Positions 8,802 through 16,741 of a stretch of DNA of 64,000 bases are shown piece by piece; position 1 is the stretch's first letter, and every line of letters starts with the position of its first letter. This DNA is from CAVZBW01 sp963773635 (GTDB taxonomy: Bacteria; Actinomycetota; Acidimicrobiia; Acidimicrobiales; RAAP-2). Both the position numbers and the translations under genes were made by a program. The notes under the pieces were generated by a model. The model worked only from the letters and a program-made list of their open reading frames with translations. It was not told the DNA's origin and searched no databases. The stretch is from contig CAVZBW010000005.1 of NCBI GenBank assembly GCA_963773635.1, positions 2,046,001 to 2,110,000 on the forward strand. The letters run 5' to 3'.

Positions 8802-10010
8802 ATGTCCGGTAACCCCTCGGTGCCGTTGCTACGAACCGTCGACCGGGCCGCCTTCGCCACCACTCTGGCTCTGCGGCTGCGCCGAGCCGGCGTGGCGGTG
8901 GGCCTGACCGGCGTCGAGGCGTTCGTCCGAAGTCTCGACGAGTGCCCGCCCGAGACGAGGAGAGCCCTCTACTGGACGGCCCGGGTGACCCTGGCGCAAC
9001 GGCACGGCGACCTCCCGGCCTTTGACCGGGTCTTCGCCGAGGTCTTCTGCGACGCCGTGTTGCCGGTCGATCCCCACGCCCGCCGCCGGCGCGTTCCTCC
9101 CGCCGCACGGCGGGACGACGCGCATGCGTCGGTGCCGAAGGGGAGCGGCCCCGAAGAGCCCGGCCAGGGCCTCCCCTGGACGACCCTTCCTCCTGCGGTG
9201 GGAACCGAAGGGGCCGACGAGGCATCGGGGCTGCTGGTGCCCGAGCGCCTGCCGAGTGACCTCGAGGCCCTTGCCGACACTCCCTTCGAGCAGCTCGATC
9301 CCGCCGACCTGGCGCTGCTCGACGAGTGGCTCGCCGCGGCCCTGCGGCGTTGGCCCACCCGGCGCTCCCGGAGGATGGCCCGCCACCGGAGCGGCCGAAG
9401 GCCCGCCCTCCGCCAGACGCTGGAGCGAGCCAGGAGGACCGGCTACGAGCCGTTCGAGCTCGTGCGCACCCGTCCGATCGACCGACCGAGGCGAGTGGTG
9501 ATGCTCTGTGACGTCAGCCAGTCCATGCAGCACCATGCGGCCGCCTACTTCCATCTGATGCGGGCCGTCGCCACCACCGCCGACGCCGAGGTCTTCGCCT
9601 TCGCCACGAGGCTCACCCGCCTGACGGCGATCCTCGCCCACCGCTCCCCCGACGTCGCGATCGAGCTCGCCACCTCGGCCGTGGCCGACCGGTTTTCGGG
9701 CACGAGGATCGCCACCAACGTGCGCCAGCTGCTGGCCTCCCACCATGGCGACACCTGCCGGGGGGCGATCGTCCTCGTCGCCTCCGACGGCTGGGACGCC
9801 GATCCACCCGAGCAACTGCGGTCGGCCATGGCCCGGTTGCGCCGCCGCGCCTACCGAGTCGTCTGGATGAACCCCCGTGCCGGCGCGCCGGGGTTCCAAC
9901 CCCTGGTCGGGGCCATGGCGGCGGCGTTGCCCTACTGCGACGCCCTGGTCCCGGCGGATTCCGTCCGTTCGCTCAGCGCCGTCGTCTCGGCCATCGCCCG
10001 CCAAGCCTGA
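8802..10010 (+). CDS. coxE: CoxE-like von Willebrand factor A protein
   Basis: This is a VWA-domain partner of the upstream MoxR ATPase, 402 residues. The first 150 residues are a variable helical and charged region. The VWA fold begins at about residue 225 with the metal-ion-dependent adhesion motif DVSQS (DxSxS), followed by the threonine region SGTRIATN and a later SDGWD. CoxE proteins are known to act with CoxD in post-translational assembly of the Mo-Cu centre. The ATG is three bases after the coxD stop. No coxG membrane-anchor gene follows, and the operon ends before a convergent regulator. Confidence 0.85.
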   Translation: MSGNPSVPLLRTVDRAAFATTLALRLRRAGVAVGLTGVEAFVRSLDECPPETRRALYWTARVTLAQRHGDLPAFDRVFAEVFCDAVLPVDPHARRRRVPPAARRDDAHASVPKGSGPEEPGQGLPWTTLPPAVGTEGADEASGLLVPERLPSDLEALADTPFEQLDPADLALLDEWLAAALRRWPTRRSRRMARHRSGRRPALRQTLERARRTGYEPFELVRTRPIDRPRRVVMLCDVSQSMQHHAAAYFHLMRAVATTADAEVFAFATRLTRLTAILAHRSPDVAIELATSAVADRFSGTRIATNVRQLLASHHGDTCRGAIVLVASDGWDADPPEQLRSAMARLRRRAYRVVWMNPRAGAPGFQPLVGAMAAALPYCDALVPADSVRSLSAVVSAIARQA

Positions 10011-10045
10011 TCGGAGGGCCGCCCGGGACGCGCACGGGAGCGGGC

Positions 10046-11002
10046 TCAGCTCCAGAGGGTCACGTGGACGGAGGGACGGAACCGGCCGACGTTGATGCCC
10101 GATCCGCGCAGCATCGCCTGGGTGGCGCGAGGCGTCGTGATGAAACGGACGAGCTCGGCGGCCGCCGGCAGGATGCCGTGATCGGGAAGCGTGGCCGCGC
10201 TCCACACGCCGTCGGCGTGGACGCCGGGGCCGGAGATGCGCACGAGACGCCCGTGCGCGAGGTCGTCGGCGACGGCGAAGGACAGCGCCAGGGAGAGACC
10301 CTCGTTGTGCCGCGTCTCCTCCAGGGCCGCGGCGTGGCTCTGGTAGATCCGCTGGCGTTCCTCGGGCACGTCGAAGCGGCGCAACAGCGTCCGGACCACG
10401 GCGTCGTCCCCCGCGGCCGAGGGCCCGAGCAGCCAGGTCTGCTCCCGCAGCTGCGCGGGCCGGGCGTCCGCACGAGCCAGTGGATGGGCCGGCCCCCCGA
10501 CGACCATGACCTGGTAGTTGAGAAAGGTGGTGTGTGCCAGCGTGTCCGGCAATCGTGCGGGCTTCTGCCCGATGGCCACGTCCACCGTCCTCGAGGCGAG
10601 CAGCGACTCGAACTCGTGCGTGTAACGGACGCTGAGCTCGACGTCGAGGTCGCGGGCCCGGCTGGCGAAGAGCTCGATCAGGCCCGGCGCGGCATGCTCG
10701 GCGAACAGGCTGGAGGTCGCCAGCCGGAGGAGCCGGCGGCCCTGTCCGGCCTGGTGGACCTCGCGCACCGTCCGCTGCTGGAGTCCCAAGAGCTCGGTGG
10801 CGCGGCTGGCCAGCCGCAGGCCACCGGGGGTGAAGGCCAGGCCGTTGCTGGAGCGGGTGAACAACTGGTCCCCGAGCTCGCGACGCAGCTGACCCACGTG
10901 CAGCGACACCGCCGCCTCGGTGACGCCGAGCTCCGCCGCGGCGTCCCGGACGGAGCCGAGGCGAACCACCGTGGAGAAGGCGCGCAGCTGGGAGGGCGTC
11001 AC
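10046..11002 (-). CDS. LysR-family regulator, CutR-like candidate for the cox operon
   Basis: This is a LysR-type regulator of 318 residues, the normal family length. A winged-helix domain occupies residues 3-62 and contains AAAELGVTEAAVSLHVGQL. The rest is the periplasmic-binding-like effector domain, and no signal peptide is present. It is convergent with coxE and divergent from a nitroreductase gene. CutR, a LysR regulator next to mycobacterial CO dehydrogenase genes, is a precedent, and a LysR-type dyad lies upstream of coxM. Control of the neighbouring nitroreductase operon is an equally open possibility. Confidence 0.82.
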   Translation of the reverse strand: MTPSQLRAFSTVVRLGSVRDAAAELGVTEAAVSLHVGQLRRELGDQLFTRSSNGLAFTPGGLRLASRATELLGLQQRTVREVHQAGQGRRLLRLATSSLFAEHAAPGLIELFASRARDLDVELSVRYTHEFESLLASRTVDVAIGQKPARLPDTLAHTTFLNYQVMVVGGPAHPLARADARPAQLREQTWLLGPSAAGDDAVVRTLLRRFDVPEERQRIYQSHAAALEETRHNEGLSLALSFAVADDLAHGRLVRISGPGVHADGVWSAATLPDHGILPAAAELVRFITTPRATQAMLRGSGINVGRFRPSVHVTLWS

Positions 11003-11115
11003 TTCCGCTCGAGGCTAGGCAACCGGCGACCCGCGGGCTTGTTCAGGGCCTTGGCCAACCCGGGCCGTCCACCCCTTCCCGGCGGGCACGGGACCGCCCG
11101 GATTACGTTGACTCC

Positions 11116-11829
11116 GTGCACGACCGGGCCCCCTCCCCCTCGACCTTCGACCTCGCCGAGATCGACCGCCTGCTCACGACTACCCGGGCGGTGCGCAAGC
11201 AGCTCGACCTCGAGCGGCCGGTCCCACCCTCGGTGATCGAGGAGTGCCTGCAGCTCGCCCTCCAAGCGCCCAACGCCACCAACGCCCAGTCCTGGCGGTG
11301 GCTCGTCGTGTCGGACCCCGGCCTCCGTCGCAAGGTGGGAGACGTCTACGGGGAGGTGCTGCGCCCGATCTCGCTGGAGCTGCGCGAGCAGCGCCGAGCC
11401 GCCGGGGACGTCGACGGCCTGCGGCATTCCGACAGCGTCCTGTACCTCGTCGACCGCCTGGGCGACGTGCCGGTCCTCGTCATTCCCTGCGTGGCGGCGC
11501 ACATCGGGCCGGAGACCGGCCTGGCCGACCTCACCGGCTTGTTCGGCTCGATCTACCCGGCCGTGTGGAGCTTCCAGCTGGCGCTGCGCAGCCGGGGCCT
11601 CGGCTCGGCCTTTACCACCGCACACCTGCTGCGGGCGGCCGAGGTGGCGGAGATCCTCGGGATCCCTGACGGCTACGTCCAGACCTGCCTCATCCCCGTC
11701 GCCTACACCAGGCGGCAGGACTTCTCGCCTGCGCCGAGACGCCCCGTCGCCGAGGTGATGCTCTGGGACCACTGGGAGTCGAGGGATCCGGCTCCCCAAG
11801 GGCAACCGACGCCTCCCGGCGCCCGATGA
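11116..11829 (+). CDS. Nitroreductase-family FMN oxidoreductase
   Basis: This is a nitroreductase-fold protein of 237 residues that would use FMN and a reduced nicotinamide. The N-terminal family segment RAVRKQLDLERPVP is followed by APNATNAQSWRWLVV, which forms the FMN phosphate and ring contacts. The C-terminal part has GLGSAFTTAH and LGIPDGY, typical of this family. The start is GTG, divergent from the LysR gene, with about 110 bases between. The stop overlaps the next gene as ATGA, so it is probably co-translated with the LLM oxidoreductase. The substrate is unknown. Confidence 0.82.
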   Translation: MHDRAPSPSTFDLAEIDRLLTTTRAVRKQLDLERPVPPSVIEECLQLALQAPNATNAQSWRWLVVSDPGLRRKVGDVYGEVLRPISLELREQRRAAGDVDGLRHSDSVLYLVDRLGDVPVLVIPCVAAHIGPETGLADLTGLFGSIYPAVWSFQLALRSRGLGSAFTTAHLLRAAEVAEILGIPDGYVQTCLIPVAYTRRQDFSPAPRRPVAEVMLWDHWESRDPAPQGQPTPPGAR

Positions 11830-12875
11830 GCGTCTCGGCGCCCCGCCTTCGGTTCGGTACCGGCACGACGGTCCGCCGGTTCGACGAGTACTCGGCGTGG
11901 CTCGACACCGCCGAGGGCGCCGGCTTCGACCTGTTGACCTGCGGCGACTCGCAGTCCCTGTGGGCGGACTGCTTCTCGATCATGACGTACGCGGCGGCGG
12001 CCACGACCCGTCCCCGGCTCGCCATCACGGTGAGCAACCCGAAGACCCGCCACCCCGCCGTGACCGCGTCGGCGGCCGCATCGGTCCAGCAGATCTCGAA
12101 GGGGCGCTTCGCCTACGGCATCTCGAGTGGGGACAGCGCGCTGCGCAACATCGGGGTCCCGCCCGCCACCGTCGACGAGCTCGAGTCCTACGTCCGCGCG
12201 GTGCAGGACCTGACGGCGGGGCGCACCGCCCGGTGGGGTGGCGCAGAGCTCGAGCTTCGCTGGCTCGAACGATCGGGCCCGGCGGCGGCACAGCCGGTGC
12301 CGGTGTGGATCGCCGCCGAGGGGCCCCGGACCCAACGGCTCGCCGGGCGGATCGCCGACGGGGTGGTCCTGTCCAACTGCCTCACCCCCGAGCGGCTGGA
12401 GATCAGCCGCCGGCACCTGGCCGCGGGCGCCGCAGAGGTGGGCCGCACCCTCGACGACATCGAGATCTGGTGCATGTGCAACCTGATCTTCGCCGAGACC
12501 GAGGCGGCGGGGATCGAGTCCATCCTCTCGGTCCTGGCGGGCACCGCGAACCACGTCTTCCGCTTCACCCTCGAGGACAAGGGCCTGCCGGAAGAGCTCC
12601 GGGAGCGGATCGAGGGGCTCATGAGCGAGTACCGGTCGACGCACCACGCCCAACCGGGGGTCGAGAACCCCAACCAGCACCTCGTCGACAAGTACGGGCT
12701 CCGGTCCTTCCTCGCGGCCCAGGGCACCATCGCCGGTCCGCCCGAGCATTGCGTGGAGCGCATCGCGCAGGTGGCCCGGCTCGGCGTCACCAACCTCATC
12801 GTGAGCCAGTTCATCGACGACCAGCAGGAGTGGATGCGGCGATTCGCCGGCCAGGTGCTCCCCGCGTTTCGATGA
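11826..12875 (+). CDS. LLM-class (F420-type) oxidoreductase
   Basis: This is a luciferase-like TIM-barrel oxidoreductase of 349 residues. The opening LRFGTGTTV, the segment TVSNPKTRHPAVTASAA and the cofactor-region GISSGDSALRNIG are typical of the F420- or FMN-dependent group. F420 use is likely in an actinobacterium but is not shown by the sequence. Translation starts in an ATGA overlap with the nitroreductase gene, and a metal-dependent hydrolase follows. The three genes look like one small catabolic operon with an unknown substrate. Confidence 0.8.
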   Translation: MSVSAPRLRFGTGTTVRRFDEYSAWLDTAEGAGFDLLTCGDSQSLWADCFSIMTYAAAATTRPRLAITVSNPKTRHPAVTASAAASVQQISKGRFAYGISSGDSALRNIGVPPATVDELESYVRAVQDLTAGRTARWGGAELELRWLERSGPAAAQPVPVWIAAEGPRTQRLAGRIADGVVLSNCLTPERLEISRRHLAAGAAEVGRTLDDIEIWCMCNLIFAETEAAGIESILSVLAGTANHVFRFTLEDKGLPEELRERIEGLMSEYRSTHHAQPGVENPNQHLVDKYGLRSFLAAQGTIAGPPEHCVERIAQVARLGVTNLIVSQFIDDQQEWMRRFAGQVLPAFR

Positions 12876-12935
12876 GTCGCCGCGCCGACCGGCCCCGTCC
12901 CGAAGGGCAGGGCCCGGTACCCGAAAGGAGCCGAC

Positions 12936-13790
12936 ATGCCTGAGACCGCCCGGGCCACGACCGAGGACGCCGGCGCGTTCGACGTCTTTGACTGCCACCA
13001 CCACGTGGGCGACGTCCGAGGCTTCGTGGGAGACGTCGGGTCGGGAGACCAGACCCTCTCGGAGGGTTCGGCGGAGGTCGAGACCCGCCTGGCGATCATG
13101 GAGGCGGGGGGGGTCCGGCAGGCCGCAGTCATCCCGGGCCACGGCTACCCCCGACCGGAGGGCATCGCCGACACGAGGAGGATCAACGACGGCATCGCCG
13201 CCTATCGCGACGCCCGTCCCGAGCGCTTCCCGGTGGCGGTCGGCATCGTGGAGCCGCAGCACGGCGATCGCTCGCTGGCCGAGCTGGACCGGGCACGGCT
13301 CGAGCTCGGCCTGCGCGGCATCAGCTTTCACGCGCGCTTTCAGGGCGTGTCGATGGACGACTCGTGGATCGCGCGTTACGTGGCCCGCATGGCCGAGATC
13401 GGCCTCGTTCCGGTACTCCACGCCATGACGGAGTCCCCCGACGAGTCCCTCTGGAAGGTGGCGGAGCTTGCCCGGGCGCACCCGGACGTCTCGATGCTCG
13501 TCCTCGACGCCTTTTCGACGTTCGAGGGGACCAAGGAGGCCTTCGTGGTCGCCGAGTCGTGCGAGAACCTCGTCTTCGACACCAGCCTCGCCTACAACTT
13601 CGACTTTCTCGAGGCGTTCGCGCACCGCTTCGGTGCGCACCGGGTGGCGTTCGGCACCGACCTGTACTCCCCGCCCGTGGGCCGCCGGATCAGCCACCTG
13701 CTCGCCCAGATCCTCGAGTCGCCACTCCCCACGTCGGACAAGACCGCCATCCTCGGCGGCAACGCCCGGCGCCTCTTCGGGCTCGAGTGA
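12936..13790 (+). CDS. Amidohydrolase (TIM-barrel metal-dependent hydrolase)
   Basis: This is a cytoplasmic amidohydrolase-2-type protein of 284 residues. The N-terminal metal motif appears as FDCHHHVG, and a second histidine site occurs in SFHARFQG. Near the C-terminus FGTDLYSPP supplies the Asp of the metal site. The family includes decarboxylases as well as hydrolases, so the reaction is not fixed. A GAAAGGAG ribosome-binding site precedes the ATG. It closes the nitroreductase-LLM operon and ends at a palindrome shared with dxs. Confidence 0.78.
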   Translation: MPETARATTEDAGAFDVFDCHHHVGDVRGFVGDVGSGDQTLSEGSAEVETRLAIMEAGGVRQAAVIPGHGYPRPEGIADTRRINDGIAAYRDARPERFPVAVGIVEPQHGDRSLAELDRARLELGLRGISFHARFQGVSMDDSWIARYVARMAEIGLVPVLHAMTESPDESLWKVAELARAHPDVSMLVLDAFSTFEGTKEAFVVAESCENLVFDTSLAYNFDFLEAFAHRFGAHRVAFGTDLYSPPVGRRISHLLAQILESPLPTSDKTAILGGNARRLFGLE

Positions 13791-13810
13791 GGACGCGCCG
13801 GCGCGTCCTC
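13789..13810. terminator. Perfect palindrome between convergent genes
   Basis: A 22-bp perfect inverted repeat, GAGGACGCGCC and its complement, starts inside the amidohydrolase stop codon and ends eight bases before the dxs stop. It can fold on either strand and probably acts as a bidirectional terminator. There is no following T-run, so termination efficiency is uncertain. Confidence 0.6.
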
Positions 13811-13817
13811 GCGTTGA

Positions 13818-15665
13818 CTACCCGGTGACCGCGAGCGGCACCTCGAGGCGCCGCACCAGCGGAGCCCCCGGACCGGCCGCCTCGAGGGCACGCTGGGCAC
13901 TCCGCGCCAGCCCCGCGGCGTCGAGACCGTGCTCGCTCAAGATCTGTCCGGCGCGCCCGTGGGCCAGGAACGCCGTGGGCAGTCCGCACACGACGACCGC
14001 CGACGCGCCGCCGAGCTCGGCCGCCACACGCTCCCCCACGCCGCCCTCGGCCACGCCGTCCTCGGCGACCACCACGACGCGGTGGCGCCGGGCGGCGTCG
14101 AGCATGGCGCAGTCGAGGGGAGCGGCCACCCGGACGTCCCACGCCTCCGCCTCGATCCCCTGGCGGGAGAGCAGGGCGGCCGCCTCGTCGCACGCGTGGG
14201 CCAGCTTGCCGACGCCGAGCAGGCACACGTCCTCGCCCGCTCGCAGGCGTCGGGCCCGCAGGCCGGCCTCGGAGCCGACCACCATGCCGCCGACCGGGGG
14301 CGGCGAGGCCGTCTTGGGCCATCGAATGGCGGCGGGCCCGTCGCAATGTTCCAGCACCGCCGCCAGCATCTCCCCGACCTCTTCGGCGCAGGAAGGAGCC
14401 AGGACCGTCATGCCGGGCACCTTGGTCAGGAGGGCGAGGTCGAAGATCCCGTGATGGCTCGGGCCGTCGTCGCCCGTCACGCCGGCCCGGTCGACGCAGA
14501 AGACCACGGGCAGCCGGTGGAGCGCCACGTCGTGGACGATCTGGTCCCAGGCCCGGTTGAGAAAGGTCGAGTAGATCGCGACGACCGGGCGTAGGCCGTC
14601 CATCGCCATCCCGGCCGCCGCCGCCACGGCATGCTGCTCGGCGATCCCGACGTCGAAGAACCGCTCCGGGTAGCGCTGTGCAAACTCGAGCAGGCCGGTC
14701 GAACCCGGCATGGCCGCGGTGAGCGCCACCAGCTCGGGGCGACGGGAGCCCTCGTCGACCAGGGCCCGGGAGAAGGTCTCGGTGAACCCGCGGGCCGGGG
14801 CGCCGTTGCTCCGGGGTCGGCCCGTCTCCGCGTCGAAGGGAGCGACGTCGTGGAGCTGCTTCTCACGGTCGGACTCCGCGTGGACGTAGCCCTCCCCCTT
14901 GCGGGTGTGCGCATGCACCACCACGGGGCCCTCCGAGGCGGCGGCGTCGAGCAGGGCCTCCTCCACGGCACCGACGTCGTGCCCGTCGACCGGGCCGAGA
15001 TAGCGGAAGCCCATGGCGGCGAAGAAGGCCGCCGGGTCCGCGGCGCGTGGCTCCGAGGGCGTTTCCGTCGACCCCGGCGCGGTCGTGAGACGGGACACCG
15101 TCGGCGCGTACGAGCGACCGTTGTCGTTGAGCACCACGATCACCGGGAGCCCGGCCACCCCGATGTTGGAGAGCCCCTCGTAGGCCAGGCCACCGGTCAA
15201 CGCACCGTCGCCCACCACGGCCACCACCCGGCGCCGGTCCCCGCGCAGCCGCCGGGCGCGGGCGAACCCATAGGCGTAGGAGAGAGCCGTCGAGGCGTGG
15301 CTGTTCTCGATGTAGTCGTGCGACGACTCCGATCGGTTGGGGTAGCCCGACAATCCGCCCGGCTGGCGCAGGGTGGGAAAGGCCGCGCCGCGACTGGTCA
15401 CCATCTTGTGGACGTAGGCCTGATGCCCCGTGTCCCACAAGAGGGCGTCGTCGGGGGACTCGAACACTCGGTGCAGGGCCAGCGTCAGCTCCACGACCCC
15501 GAGGTTCGGTCCCAGGTGTCCGCCGGTCTCCGAGAGGGTCGCCACCAGGTATCGCCGGATCTCGCCCGCCAGGTCCGCCAGCTCGTCGCGGTCGAGCGAG
15601 CGCAGGTGCCCGGGCGTGAGCCCGGCCAGGGCCTGGTGCGGACCGCGGGGACGCAGATCGGTCAC
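13818..15665 (-). CDS. dxs: 1-deoxy-D-xylulose-5-phosphate synthase
   Basis: This thiamine-diphosphate enzyme condenses pyruvate and glyceraldehyde 3-phosphate in the first step of the non-mevalonate isoprenoid pathway. It has 615 residues, the normal length. Family features seen are GGHLGPNLGVVELT near residue 50, the ThDP/Mg motif GDGALTGGLAYEGLSN (about 150-165), DRAGVTGDDGPSHHG, and transketolase C-terminal elements. The GTG start is seven bases below the hpnH stop. It is the last gene of the hopanoid operon and boosts precursor supply. It may be a second copy beside a housekeeping dxs elsewhere, which cannot be judged here. Confidence 0.93.
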   Translation of the reverse strand: MTDLRPRGPHQALAGLTPGHLRSLDRDELADLAGEIRRYLVATLSETGGHLGPNLGVVELTLALHRVFESPDDALLWDTGHQAYVHKMVTSRGAAFPTLRQPGGLSGYPNRSESSHDYIENSHASTALSYAYGFARARRLRGDRRRVVAVVGDGALTGGLAYEGLSNIGVAGLPVIVVLNDNGRSYAPTVSRLTTAPGSTETPSEPRAADPAAFFAAMGFRYLGPVDGHDVGAVEEALLDAAASEGPVVVHAHTRKGEGYVHAESDREKQLHDVAPFDAETGRPRSNGAPARGFTETFSRALVDEGSRRPELVALTAAMPGSTGLLEFAQRYPERFFDVGIAEQHAVAAAAGMAMDGLRPVVAIYSTFLNRAWDQIVHDVALHRLPVVFCVDRAGVTGDDGPSHHGIFDLALLTKVPGMTVLAPSCAEEVGEMLAAVLEHCDGPAAIRWPKTASPPPVGGMVVGSEAGLRARRLRAGEDVCLLGVGKLAHACDEAAALLSRQGIEAEAWDVRVAAPLDCAMLDAARRHRVVVVAEDGVAEGGVGERVAAELGGASAVVVCGLPTAFLAHGRAGQILSEHGLDAAGLARSAQRALEAAGPGAPLVRRLEVPLAVTG

Positions 15666-15672
15666 GTCGGCG

Positions 15673-16680
15673 TCAGTGCGTCGAGACGAGCGCCCGCAGG
15701 GACTGGCGCATCGACCGGGTGGTGGCCATCACGGCGCTCGGCTCGTAGCCGCAGTGCGCCATGCAATTCGCGCACCTCGGGTCCTTGCCTCGCCCGTACG
15801 AGCTCCAGTCGGTGGTCTCCACGAGCTCCTGGTAGCTGGACGCGTAGCCGTCCGCCATCAGGTAGCAGGGACGCTGCCACCCGAGGACCGAGTAGCTGGG
15901 GATGCCCCAGGCGGTGCAGGAGAAGTCGCGCCGGCCCTCGAGGAAGTCCAAGAAGAGCGGCGAGTGGTTGAGGCGCCAGCGCTTGCGGCGTCCGCCGGAA
16001 AAGGCGTCCCGGAAGAGTCGCCGGGTCTGCTCGACGCCGAGGAAGTGCTCCTGGTCCGGCGCCTTCTCGTAGGCGTAGGCCGGCGAGATCATCATGGCGT
16101 CGACCCCGACGTCGTCGTTGAGGAAGTCGAGCACGTCCCGCACGGTCTTGGGCGAGTCCGTGTTGAAGAACGTCGAGTTCGTCGTCACCCGGAAGCCCCG
16201 ACCCTTGGCGTCGCGGATGGCCGCCACCGCCTCGTCGAACACCCCCTGACGATCCACTGCCTCGTCGTGTCGCTCACGAAGCCCGTCCACGTGGACGACC
16301 CACGAGAAGTAGCGCGACGGGGTGAATCGGTCGAGGCGCCGACGCAGCAGCACGGCGTTGGTGCACAGGTACACGTAGACCTTGCGATCGACCAGCGCTG
16401 CGACCATCCGGTCGATATCGGGGTGCAGCAACGGCTCGCCGCCGGCGATCGAGACCATGGGGGTGCCGCTCTCCTCGACTGCGCCGACCACGTCCTCGAC
16501 CGAGAGGCGCTTGCGCAGGATGTCCGTCGGGTGCTGGATCTTGCCGCACCCCGGGCACGAGAGGTTGCAGGCGAAGAGGGGCTCGATCTCGACGATGAAG
16601 GGGTAGTACTTGCGCCGGCTCAGGCGTTGGCGTAGCAGGTGCGTGCCGACGCGGACGTTTTGGCGCACGGGGATGGGCAT
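15673..16680 (-). CDS. hpnH: Adenosyl-hopene transferase HpnH (radical SAM)
   Basis: This radical-SAM enzyme attaches the adenosyl group to hopene, the first step in making C35 bacteriohopanepolyols. It has 335 residues, as is usual for HpnH. The [4Fe-4S]-SAM motif appears as CNLSCPGCGK (about residues 38-47), and SIAGGEPLLHPDI is the GGE region that binds SAM. The C-terminal cysteines in RCANCMAHCGYEPSA are typical of the family. An AGGAGG ribosome-binding site lies before the ATG. It follows the cyclase fusion gene by about 60 bases and precedes dxs. Confidence 0.94.
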   Translation of the reverse strand: MPIPVRQNVRVGTHLLRQRLSRRKYYPFIVEIEPLFACNLSCPGCGKIQHPTDILRKRLSVEDVVGAVEESGTPMVSIAGGEPLLHPDIDRMVAALVDRKVYVYLCTNAVLLRRRLDRFTPSRYFSWVVHVDGLRERHDEAVDRQGVFDEAVAAIRDAKGRGFRVTTNSTFFNTDSPKTVRDVLDFLNDDVGVDAMMISPAYAYEKAPDQEHFLGVEQTRRLFRDAFSGGRRKRWRLNHSPLFLDFLEGRRDFSCTAWGIPSYSVLGWQRPCYLMADGYASSYQELVETTDWSSYGRGKDPRCANCMAHCGYEPSAVMATTRSMRQSLRALVSTH

Positions 16681-16741
16681 GGGACTGCCTCCTGTCCAAG
16701 AGGGGTGGGTCGAGATCTGTCGGGGGACGGCGGCACGAGGC

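Noticed and set aside
8829..10205. 458-codon minus-strand frame opposite coxE
   Set aside because: The plus frame has clear VWA motifs. The minus frame is Arg/Gly/Pro-rich with no recognisable domain.
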